A stretch of DNA of 11,517 bases, from the NCBI GenBank assembly GCA_937934645.1, contig CALGYZ010000073.1, forward strand, positions 1 through 11,517, read 5' to 3'. This DNA is from an uncultured Bacillaceae bacterium (lineage in GTDB: Bacteria; Bacillota; Bacilli; Bacillales; Caldibacillaceae). The notes under the pieces were generated by a model that ran no database searches, had not been told where the DNA came from, and worked only from the letters and a program-made list of their open reading frames with translations. The translations under genes and the position numbers were made by a program. Positions 6,397-11,517 of the stretch are shown here, one piece after another (the first letter of the stretch is position 1; each line of letters starts with the position of its first letter).

Positions 6397-6432
6397 GACA
6401 AACACACATTTTTCATTCCGGGGGTGTTTGTC
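6397..6432. repeat. Inverted repeat of unknown function upstream of yjcZ
   Basis: GACAAACAC (6397-6405) and GTGTTTGTC (6424-6432) are exact inverted copies separated by 18 bases. The repeat lies between the divergent ABC-F promoter and the yjcZ gene. It has no U-tail on either side, so it is not a terminator. It may be an operator or a chance hairpin. I see no convincing sporulation promoter for yjcZ around it. Confidence 0.4.
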
Positions 6433-6493
6433 CATTTCATTTTTTCCGTTTCTGCTTAAGATGTTAGTACAAAGAACAGGGAGGTGAAGTTGC

Positions 6494-6580
6494 ATGTCAG
6501 GATACAACGGCTCTGGCTTTGCGTTGATCGTTGTATTGTTCATCTTGCTCATCATTGTCGGCGCAGCTTTCGTTTACTAA
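6494..6580 (+). CDS. yjcZ: YjcZ-family sporulation micropeptide
   Basis: This 28-residue peptide starts MSGYNGSGFALIVVLFILL and ends VGAAFVY. The Ser/Gly/Tyr-rich head and the single membrane span ALIVVLFILLIIVGA are the hallmarks of the YjcZ/SscA group of small spore proteins in Bacillaceae. GGGAGGTGAAG (6479-6489) precedes the ATG with ideal spacing, so the gene is real despite its size. Its C-terminus is shorter than in many relatives, ending soon after the membrane span. Forespore or mother-cell expression is expected from the family. A matching sigma factor site was not identified. Confidence 0.9.
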   Translation: MSGYNGSGFALIVVLFILLIIVGAAFVY

Positions 6581-6615
6581 GCCGCGCCTGACCTCCCCTT
6601 TCCACCGCGTCCGTC

Positions 6616-6639
6616 CCGGCCGGCTGCTGGGCCGGCCGG
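6616..6639. repeat. Very G+C-rich perfect hairpin downstream of yjcZ
   Basis: CCGGCCGGC (6616-6624) and GCCGGCCGG (6631-6639) form a nine-pair, all-G/C stem with a six-base loop. It lies in the 3' untranslated region of yjcZ, just before a U-tailed terminator, and has no U-tail itself. It could protect the 3' end of the short mRNA. Another role is not excluded. Confidence 0.6.
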
Positions 6640-6645
6640 TTGAAT

Positions 6646-6680
6646 GCGGAAAGGCCACTTTCGGTCTTTCCGCTTTTTAT
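6646..6680 (+). terminator. Intrinsic terminator of yjcZ
   Basis: GCGGAAAG (6646-6653) pairs with CTTTCCGC (6666-6673), and the stem extends inward through a G-U and two more pairs. It is followed by TTTTTATTTTAT on the plus strand. The minus strand lacks a good T-run, so it serves yjcZ rather than ywiC, whose stop is at 6702. Confidence 0.85.
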
Positions 6681-6701
6681 TTTATCAATAAAACTTTCCG
6701 C

Positions 6702-7421
6702 TCAACCATAGGCAAGGATGATGATGACAAAAAACCAGACGGCATGGAGAATTTCAACGATCCCGATTTGTTTAATCGAAAGTTTCCGGCCGTAAAACAC
6801 AACTGCCCGGACGGCACCGGGAAGAAAAGCCAGGGCAAGCCAATATTTTTGCAGCAAAAGAAATAAAATAACGACGCCAACATGATATACCCAGAAATAC
6901 CATTTATACTGCGGATTGTGCTTTTCGCGAATCATCGTTTTGACGTAAAAGGTTGTGCCGGTGAAAAACAGGAAATTAAGGATAAAGAGATGAACCGCAG
7001 TTCTATCTACGGTGCCGGTACCGTAAAAATAGGCCGCCAGACCGCCGGTGCAGAAAATGATGATGACGGCGAGATTATTCCAAAAGGCCCGTTCATTGTT
7101 AGTTTTGGCAAAATAGATGTTCACGAAAAAGAACGGCAACATCCCCAGGCCGAACCAGACCAATTTCCAATTCAAAAACAGCAGAATGATCAGCACGGGA
7201 ATAGCGGGGATGAACCATTGCAAAAAGCGTTTCAGATACGCTTTCCTGTTCCGTGTGACCTTCCACACCATGAAAAACGGCAAGGTCGCCAAATAAAGCA
7301 AAATCCATGCGACCAAAAGCAGCAGATGCCTCCATTTCGGTGTTCCGGTGATGACATTTAAAAGAAAAGGTACAAACAACATCGCCCAGGCACCATGCTG
7401 GCGGGGCAATTTTACACTCAT
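6702..7421 (-). CDS. ywiC: YwiC-like integral membrane protein
   Basis: This 239-residue polytopic protein opens with MSVKLPRQHGAWAMLFVPF, the PRQHGAWAM block (6-14) being the signature of the YwiC-like family. Roughly seven or eight hydrophobic segments follow (near 12-25, 32-52, 70-84, 88-103, 115-133, 142-161, 173-190, 222-237) with basic cytoplasmic loops. Function is unknown. The C-terminal block KLSIKQIGIVEILHAVWF recalls a pattern seen in UbiA-type prenyltransferases, but the Asp-rich motifs of those enzymes are absent. The ATG at 7421 is preferred because AGAGAGG lies seven bases upstream. The open frame extends to 7499 without a ribosome binding site. It is a single gene. No clear terminator lies after its stop and no clear promoter was found. 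Confidence 0.85.
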   Translation of the reverse strand: MSVKLPRQHGAWAMLFVPFLLNVITGTPKWRHLLLLVAWILLYLATLPFFMVWKVTRNRKAYLKRFLQWFIPAIPVLIILLFLNWKLVWFGLGMLPFFFVNIYFAKTNNERAFWNNLAVIIIFCTGGLAAYFYGTGTVDRTAVHLFILNFLFFTGTTFYVKTMIREKHNPQYKWYFWVYHVGVVILFLLLQKYWLALAFLPGAVRAVVFYGRKLSIKQIGIVEILHAVWFFVIIILAYG

Positions 7422-7533
7422 ACCGGTTCCTCTCTTTTCTTTCTCTCTTCCTTTTTTATTCAACCTCATTTTTCTAACGTCGGCAGTGAAAACGGTCATA
7501 CTTCTTCCCTATTTCTGTACCGCCGGGCGGCTT

Positions 7534-7590
7534 TTGTTTTCCGAACTCCTTTCATGGTATCATTGAATTAGCAAAAAAAGGAAGAGGTGA
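7534..7590 (+). promoter_or_regulatory. Promoter and ribosome binding site of the aldo/keto reductase
   Basis: TTGTTT (7534-7539) is followed after 18 bases by TATCAT (7558-7563), the latter with TG at the extended -10 position. Transcription would start near 7570. AAGAGGTGAG (about 7581-7590) then lies at good spacing before the ATG at 7597. Confidence 0.55.
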
Positions 7591-7596
7591 GAGAGG

Positions 7597-8439
7597 ATGG
7601 AAAGACAAATTCCTGAAGTAACGCTCCATGACGGATTGAAAATCCCGGTGATCGGGCTGGGTACATATACGCTGAAAGGCGCTGCCGGGGTGCAAGCGAT
7701 TCTCAGTGCGATTGAGTCCGGCTACCGACTGCTGGATTCCGCCTATAACTACGAAAATGAAGGCACGGTTGGGGAAGCGGTGCGCAAGAGTCCGGTTCCG
7801 CGGGAAGAATTGATCATTACATCAAAATTGCCGGGCCGGTACCATGAATATGACCTCGCCATTACGGCCATCCAGGAATCTTTGTACCGCACAGGTCTCG
7901 ATTATTATGATTTATATTTAATCCACTGGCCGAATCCGATCCAGGATCAATACGTCGAAGCGTGGCAGGCGCTGATTGATGCGAAAAAATGGGGGCTCGT
8001 CCGCTCCATCGGCGTGTGCAACTTCCTGCCGGAGCATATTGAACGGCTCGTTAAAGAAACAGGCGTCAAGCCGGTCATGAACCAGATTGAATTGCATCCG
8101 TTCTTTAACCAGGAAGAACAGCGGAAATGGCATGAAGAAAACGGTATTCAAACCCAATCATGGAGTCCGCTTTTCCGGATGAAGAAAATCTTGGAGCTGG
8201 AGGAGCTGCAGGCGATCGCCGAAAAACATCAAAAAACGATTCCGCAGGTTGTGCTGCGCTGGCATTACCAGCTCGGTTCGGTCGTCATTCCGCGGTCGTC
8301 GTCACCAGAACGTCAGCGAGAAAACATCCATATTTTTGATTTTTCCCTTGATGAAGAGGATATGAAAACGATTAACTCCCTCACCCGCCCGGACGGAAGA
8401 CAGAAAAACCAGGACCCTGCGGTGTACGAGGAGTTTTAA
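7597..8439 (+). CDS. Aldo/keto reductase
   Basis: This 280-residue NADPH-dependent TIM-barrel oxidoreductase reduces aldehydes and ketones in the cytoplasm. The catalytic tetrad is complete: D47 (LLDSAYNY), Y52, K77 (IITSKL) and H110 (LYLIHWPNP). The family patterns IPVIGLGTYTL (16-26), IGVCNFLPEHIERL (138-151) and VVIPRSSSPERQREN (near 243-257, the cofactor-phosphate site) are present. Length is standard for the bacterial AKR5-type group, which includes 2,5-diketo-gluconate and methylglyoxal reductases. The physiological substrate cannot be told. It is monocistronic, with its own promoter and a strong terminator. Confidence 0.95.
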   Translation: MERQIPEVTLHDGLKIPVIGLGTYTLKGAAGVQAILSAIESGYRLLDSAYNYENEGTVGEAVRKSPVPREELIITSKLPGRYHEYDLAITAIQESLYRTGLDYYDLYLIHWPNPIQDQYVEAWQALIDAKKWGLVRSIGVCNFLPEHIERLVKETGVKPVMNQIELHPFFNQEEQRKWHEENGIQTQSWSPLFRMKKILELEELQAIAEKHQKTIPQVVLRWHYQLGSVVIPRSSSPERQRENIHIFDFSLDEEDMKTINSLTRPDGRQKNQDPAVYEEF

Positions 8440-8440
8440 T

Positions 8441-8480
8441 AAATAGGGCATGCAACATCGTTTGCATGCCCTATTTTTTC
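8441..8480. terminator. Terminator of the aldo/keto reductase, shared with the permease gene
   Basis: A perfect 15-base stem (8441-8455 with 8462-8476) has a six-base loop and ends in a run of six T on the plus strand. The minus strand also leaves in T-rich sequence (CTATTTATT), so it can end the converging ABC operon, whose last stop is at 8492. Confidence 0.9.
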
Positions 8481-8491
8481 CGGTTGACGGA

Positions 8492-9265
8492 TTAAATTTT
8501 AATCCGCATATTTTTCGTCACGAGCCGGATGATAACGAGGATGATGATCGTCAGTACCAAGGTGCCCGTCACCGAAGCGGCAAGGAATCTGGACAGATCC
8601 GGGACGGGAAGCCATGCCGGGATCTCCCTGCCCCAGATGCCGGCGTTCGTTAAAAAGACGCCGAGGGCGATGACAATAAACAGGAAACCGGTGTTCCCGC
8701 CGAAACGGTAAAATCCGGTGCCGATCAACCAGCCGGTCATGTAATAAAAAAACAGATTCATGATGGAAAGGAACAGATTCGGCCAGACCGCAGCCGTCAC
8801 CGACGGGGCGTTAATGACCGCAAGAATCACGGTGGCAATGAGCGGATCATCCGGATCGCCGGTAATCTCCGGCAGTCCGCCGGCTTCCACCGGAATATTC
8901 AGGAATGCGGCAATCCATTCCGTCAGCGCATTTAAGAGAAAGGCCGCAATGGGAATGACTGTAGCCAGCCCGATGGCCGCAAAAACCCCGCCGGTAAAGA
9001 AATCTTTCCTCGTCACACCGTTCTGAACGAAATACGGCAACAGACTGACCGCAGCGATGATGCCGATAATGAACATATAAATATTTCCCGCCAAAAAGAT
9101 TTTGGTAAAAAAGTTGTCAAGCGTGCCGTCACTGTTTCCGGTTAGAAACAGGACCGCCTGGACGAGATGGACGATGAGCATAATCCCCATAAACCACATC
9201 GTCCACGAACCTTGTTTGAAAAACAAATCGACGGCGACTTTCCTGTATACGGGTGAACCTTTCAT
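8492..9265 (-). CDS. ABC-2-type membrane permease partner of the adjacent ATPase
   Basis: This 257-residue hydrophobic protein has about six membrane segments (near 22-42, 57-78, 91-117, 142-160, 163-185, 192-210, 228-248; some are short). After the second segment it carries NGVTRKDFF (82-90), a motif of ABC-2 exporter permeases at the start of a cytoplasmic coupling region. An extracellular loop around 118-140 is acidic and proline-rich. Its start directly abuts the ATPase stop (TAAATG), with AGGAGAGG upstream inside the ATPase gene, so the two are translationally coupled. It is the last gene of the GntR-ATPase-permease operon and probably forms a homodimeric transporter with the ATPase. The substrate is unknown. 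Confidence 0.75.
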   Translation of the reverse strand: MKGSPVYRKVAVDLFFKQGSWTMWFMGIMLIVHLVQAVLFLTGNSDGTLDNFFTKIFLAGNIYMFIIGIIAAVSLLPYFVQNGVTRKDFFTGGVFAAIGLATVIPIAAFLLNALTEWIAAFLNIPVEAGGLPEITGDPDDPLIATVILAVINAPSVTAAVWPNLFLSIMNLFFYYMTGWLIGTGFYRFGGNTGFLFIVIALGVFLTNAGIWGREIPAWLPVPDLSRFLAASVTGTLVLTIIILVIIRLVTKNMRIKI

Positions 9266-10138
9266 TTACTTCCTCTCCTCCGTTAAATGAATAAATAAAT
9301 CCTGAAGTTTAACCGGGCCGAGTTCCAGTCCGATGGCTTCCGCCGTTTCCTTTTCCCTGTCACTTAACCGGCCGAAAATCATGACCGACTTGACGGGACC
9401 GAGCTGCTGTTCGTTTAAAACTTCCTTTCCCCGGACGAACCCATCGACTTTTTCCGCCTCTCCGGTCACGGTCGTTCCTTTGGATATAAAAGTTTCGTAA
9501 TCTTCATGCAAGAGCAGTTTCCCCTTGTGGAGAATCAATACCTCATCAAACAAATAATCCATTTCCGACACCAGATGGGTTGAGAGAAAAAAAGTGCGCG
9601 GATCTTTTTCCCGGTCTTCAAGCAGTTCCCGGTAAAACAATTCCCTTGCCGGGGCGTCCATCCCTAGATACGCCTCGTCAAAAATCGTCAACGGGGACCG
9701 GGATGCCAGCCCGACGGTAATATTCAGGGCCGATTGTTTTCCTTTGGACAGTTTTTTCACCGGTTTGTCCGGCGGCAGTTCAAACTTTTGCATTAAATAT
9801 TCCGCATATTCCCGGTCGAAATCCGGCCGGTACCTTTCGGCCATTTCCAGAATTTCTTTCACGGGGGTACTGTCATCTTTGTAATCCCGGTCGTAAATGT
9901 ACGACACCCTTTGCATGATGCGGGCATTTTCAAACGGATTTTCCCCGTCAATCGTCAGCGTTCCGGATGTCGGACGCTGGAGGGATGCCATGATCGATAA
10001 CAAAGATGTTTTCCCGGCACCGTTTCTACCGAGCAGGCCGTACACCATCCCTTTTTCCAAGGAGAAGGTGACATCCTTCAACACATACTCTTTTTTATAT
10101 TTGAGTGACAAGTTTTCCGCTTTAATCAACTCGCCCAT
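9266..10138 (-). CDS. ABC transporter ATP-binding protein (YtrB/YhcG-like)
   Basis: This 290-residue ATPase has Walker A GRNGAGKT (37-44), a Q-loop-region serine/tyrosine instead of a clear glutamine (VSYIYDRD, 78-85), signature LSKGKQS (130-136), Walker B LTIFDEAYLGMD (150-161) with catalytic E155, and switch H188 (STHL). DEAYLGMD and LSKGKQ replace the usual DEPTxGLD and LSGGQ, as in the YtrB/YhcG-like exporters that sit beside GntR genes. The C-terminal 80 residues form a regulatory domain. It overlaps the regulator gene by 17 bases and directly abuts the permease gene. It powers transport by the permease. Confidence 0.9.
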   Translation of the reverse strand: MGELIKAENLSLKYKKEYVLKDVTFSLEKGMVYGLLGRNGAGKTSLLSIMASLQRPTSGTLTIDGENPFENARIMQRVSYIYDRDYKDDSTPVKEILEMAERYRPDFDREYAEYLMQKFELPPDKPVKKLSKGKQSALNITVGLASRSPLTIFDEAYLGMDAPARELFYRELLEDREKDPRTFFLSTHLVSEMDYLFDEVLILHKGKLLLHEDYETFISKGTTVTGEAEKVDGFVRGKEVLNEQQLGPVKSVMIFGRLSDREKETAEAIGLELGPVKLQDLFIHLTEERK

Positions 10139-10508
10139 TTGCCTTTCTTCCTTTCATACGCTTAATAAAATCAATCAATTCCACTTCGGTTATGCCTAAA
10201 ATTTCCGCCTCTTCCAAGAGCTTCACCAAATATTCATTCAAAAATTTTTCCTTCCGCTGTTTCAACAGTTTTTCCCGCGCCCCCTCTGCCACAAACATGC
10301 CGACTCCCCGTTTTTTGTAAAGAATTCCCTCGTCCACGAGCTGGTTAACCCCTTTCGCCACCGTAATATGGTTTACTTTGTAAAATTGCACAAGCTGGTT
10401 TGTTGAAGGGGCCTGTTCCCCTTCTTTCAGCAAACCGGTTAAAATCTGGTCTTCAATTTTTTCCCGGATTTGAATATAGATCGGTTTATCGCTGTCGAAT
10501 TCCTTCAC
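10122..10508 (-). CDS. GntR-family (YtrA-type) transcriptional repressor
   Basis: This 128-residue regulator has an N-terminal winged helix-turn-helix (about 8-75): KPIYIQIREKIEDQILTG, then PSTNQLVQFYKVNHITVAKG as the recognition region and a wing ending KKRGVGMFV. The following 50 residues are a short helical tail, not a ligand-binding FCD or UTRA domain, which places it in the YtrA subgroup. I chose the GTG at 10508 because AAGGTGGTGA lies just upstream. The ATG-led frame from 10661 has no ribosome binding site and would extend across the promoter. It heads an operon with an ABC ATPase (17-base overlap) and a permease. Repressors of this kind usually control their own operon and respond to cell-envelope or antibiotic stress. 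Confidence 0.9.
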   Translation of the reverse strand: MKEFDSDKPIYIQIREKIEDQILTGLLKEGEQAPSTNQLVQFYKVNHITVAKGVNQLVDEGILYKKRGVGMFVAEGAREKLLKQRKEKFLNEYLVKLLEEAEILGITEVELIDFIKRMKGRKANGRVD

Positions 10509-10567
10509 GGTTTCACCACCTTCAAATTGGAACACAAGGAAAATCCGGATGTTCTCTACCTTTATGG

Positions 10568-10587
10568 TTATATACCTGTGTATATAA
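10568..10587. promoter_or_regulatory. Palindromic operator at the promoter of the GntR-ABC operon
   Basis: The inverted repeat TTATATAC-CTGT-GTATATAA is perfect over two eight-base arms around a four-base centre. It begins at the edge of the -10 element and covers the predicted start of transcription, where a bound dimer would block RNA polymerase. The gene beside it encodes a GntR-type repressor, so autoregulation is the natural reading. A further GTATATG copy adjoins on the right (10588-10594). Confidence 0.7.
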
Positions 10588-10615
10588 GTATATGCAAAAA
10601 GAGAAAGGAGGTCAA
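10587..10615 (-). promoter_or_regulatory. Promoter of the GntR-ABC operon
   Basis: On the minus strand TTGACC (10610-10615) is followed after exactly 17 bases by TATACT (10587-10592), each matching the sigma-A consensus at five of six positions. Transcription would start near 10580. A second possible promoter, TTGCAT (10592-10597) with TATATA (10569-10574) at 17 bases, lies just downstream inside the operator. Confidence 0.75.
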
Positions 10616-10650
10616 TCGTTTTTCGCCCCCTTTTTGCCCATTTTTTCCAT

Positions 10651-10684
10651 ATAAAACCCACAGGCTGCGGTGCAACCGTCGGGT
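10651..10684 (-). terminator. Probable terminator of the ribokinase gene
   Basis: On the minus strand ACCC (10681-10684) pairs with GGGT (10656-10659), and within it CGG pairs with CCG across a five-base loop. The stem is imperfect and is followed by TTTTAT. It lies just after the ribokinase stop (10694) and before the GntR promoter. The weak stem makes this moderately certain. Confidence 0.45.
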
Positions 10685-10693
10685 CTTTTTCTG

Positions 10694-11517
10694 TTATTCC
10701 GTTTTGTTCTCAGCAAGGAAGGAAGCAAATTCCTCCCAGGAGGCGTATGATTTTTGCGTGCCTCTTTTTGTTACGCTGAGCGCGGCGTAGGCATTCGCCA
10801 TGTGAATCGCTTTTATTGGATCCTTTTCTTTCACATAATAGTGGGAAAAACAGCCGATGAACGCATCTCCCGCCCCCGTGGAATCAATAGCATTGACCTT
10901 ATATGCAGGGATCCGCTCTTTTCGCCCTTCCGTCATCCAAAGGACACCGCGGGATCCGAGTGTAACGATAACGTTTTTCACGCCGTTTTCCAGTAAATAA
11001 TTGGCGGCCGTTTCAATGTCTTCTTCCGTTTCCGCCTTCGTGCCGGTCAACATCTCCAGCTCTGTTTCGTTCGGGATGAAAAAGTCACATTTCGTAACGT
11101 AGTCAAAATCGAGATCCGAATTTGCCGGCGCCGGATTAAGTAAAATGGGGATCCCGAGTTTCTTACCGAAATCAATTGCGTAATATACCGTTTCTAGCGG
11201 TACTTCCAGCTGTAAAACGATGAGGGAGGATTGTTTGATTTTTCGTGCGGCACGGTCAATATCTTCTGGTTTCAAACAGTTATTGGCCCCTTTAATGATC
11301 AAAATGCGGTTTTGTGATTCCGGATCAACAAAAATCGGGGCAACGCCGCTTGAAGTTCCCGGCTCTTTCACCGTAAATTCGGTATCTATACCGTAACTTT
11401 TCAAGTTTTGAATTGTCATATCGCTGAACAGGTCATCCCCGGTTTTCGTCACCATCATGACCTTTGAACCGAGTTTCGCCGCCGCAACGGCCTGGTTGGC
11501 CCCTTTTCCCCCGCAGC
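10694..11517 (-). CDS. rbsK: Ribokinase, C-terminal part (runs off right edge)
   Basis: This PfkB-family kinase phosphorylates D-ribose to ribose-5-phosphate. The frame is open to the right edge, so the N-terminus (about 40 residues) is missing. The first visible residues are GGKGANQAVAAAKLGSKV, the ribose-binding motif of ribokinases, so the ATG at 11458 is internal. NPAPAN, FIPNETELEMLTG and VTLGSRGVLW follow in family order. The C-terminal NAIDSTGAGDAFIGCF supplies the anion hole and catalytic aspartate (GAGD). No rbsD or rbs transporter gene follows: the gene is last in its transcript or alone, with the GntR-ABC operon next on the same strand. Confidence 0.93.
   Translation of the reverse strand, partial: CGGKGANQAVAAAKLGSKVMMVTKTGDDLFSDMTIQNLKSYGIDTEFTVKEPGTSSGVAPIFVDPESQNRILIIKGANNCLKPEDIDRAARKIKQSSLIVLQLEVPLETVYYAIDFGKKLGIPILLNPAPANSDLDFDYVTKCDFFIPNETELEMLTGTKAETEEDIETAANYLLENGVKNVIVTLGSRGVLWMTEGRKERIPAYKVNAIDSTGAGDAFIGCFSHYYVKEKDPIKAIHMANAYAALSVTKRGTQKSYASWEEFASFLAENKTE

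Noticed and set aside
6882..7361. 159-codon plus-strand frame opposite ywiC
   Set aside because: It is the shadow of a membrane-protein gene: hydrophilic and Gln/Lys/Pro-rich without motifs, while the minus strand has the YwiC signature and a good start.
10604..10612. AAAGGAGGT on the plus strand, a perfect ribosome binding site
   Set aside because: No ATG, GTG or TTG at suitable spacing opens a plausible gene. The same bases are part of the minus-strand -35 region of the GntR promoter.
10509..10661. N-terminal extension of the GntR regulator from the ATG at 10661
   Set aside because: It would cover the operon's own promoter and operator and has no ribosome binding site. GTG 10508 has one and gives a normal-length regulator.
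11417..11458. Start of ribokinase at the internal ATG 11458
   Set aside because: The frame continues upstream through the conserved GGKGANQ motif to the window edge, so the gene is cut by the edge rather than starting there.

Overview
The window looks like chromosomal DNA of a spore-forming member of the Bacillaceae, possibly a moderate thermophile. The evidence is a YjcZ-type sporulation micropeptide, a YwiC-like protein, a YczE/YitT-type membrane protein, strong AGGAGG-type ribosome binding sites and U-tailed intrinsic terminators. Genus and species cannot be fixed from the sequence. Lines counted by eye give about 50-58% G+C in the right four fifths and about 32-38% in the first 2.1 kb, so the left end is probably an acquired defence island and the rest resident chromosome.

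Layout. (1) 1-2128, minus: 5' part of a dptF-like gene (ATPase of phosphorothioation-dependent restriction) with an extra N-terminal DUF4145-like domain, running off the left edge, with its own promoter. (2) 2129-2490: A+T-rich spacer with two terminator-like hairpins. (3) 2491-3399, minus: manganese catalase, with two perfect palindromes in its upstream region. (4) 3751-4374, plus: YczE-like membrane protein, sharing a bidirectional terminator with (5) 4446-6023, minus: a Vga-like ABC-F ribosome-protection protein. (6) 6024-6336: its promoter and a leader of about 275 nt that contains a long multi-helix stem, a minute upstream ORF and a terminator just before the gene, which is the architecture of an antibiotic-sensing attenuator. 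(7) 6494-6580, plus: yjcZ micropeptide, then two hairpins. (8) 6702-7421, minus: ywiC. (9) 7597-8439, plus: aldo/keto reductase with a 15-bp-stem terminator. (10) 8492-10508, minus: three-gene operon of GntR/YtrA-type regulator, ABC ATPase and membrane permease, with an 8-4-8 palindrome at its promoter. (11) 10694-11517, minus: ribokinase, cut by the right edge.

How the parts work together. The two best-supported regulatory units are the ABC-F gene with its attenuator leader, expected to switch on when ribosomes stall on a lincosamide-, streptogramin A- or pleuromutilin-type drug, and the GntR-ABC operon, expected to repress itself until an envelope or antibiotic signal relieves it. The dptF gene would act with dptG and dptH (expected to the left, not visible) and with dnd modification genes that are not in this window. 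Catalase, aldo/keto reductase, YczE, YwiC and ribokinase are ordinary stand-alone functions.

I see no tRNA, rRNA, insertion sequence, CRISPR array or replication origin. Function assignments rest on recognised motifs and remembered family sequences, not on database searches.
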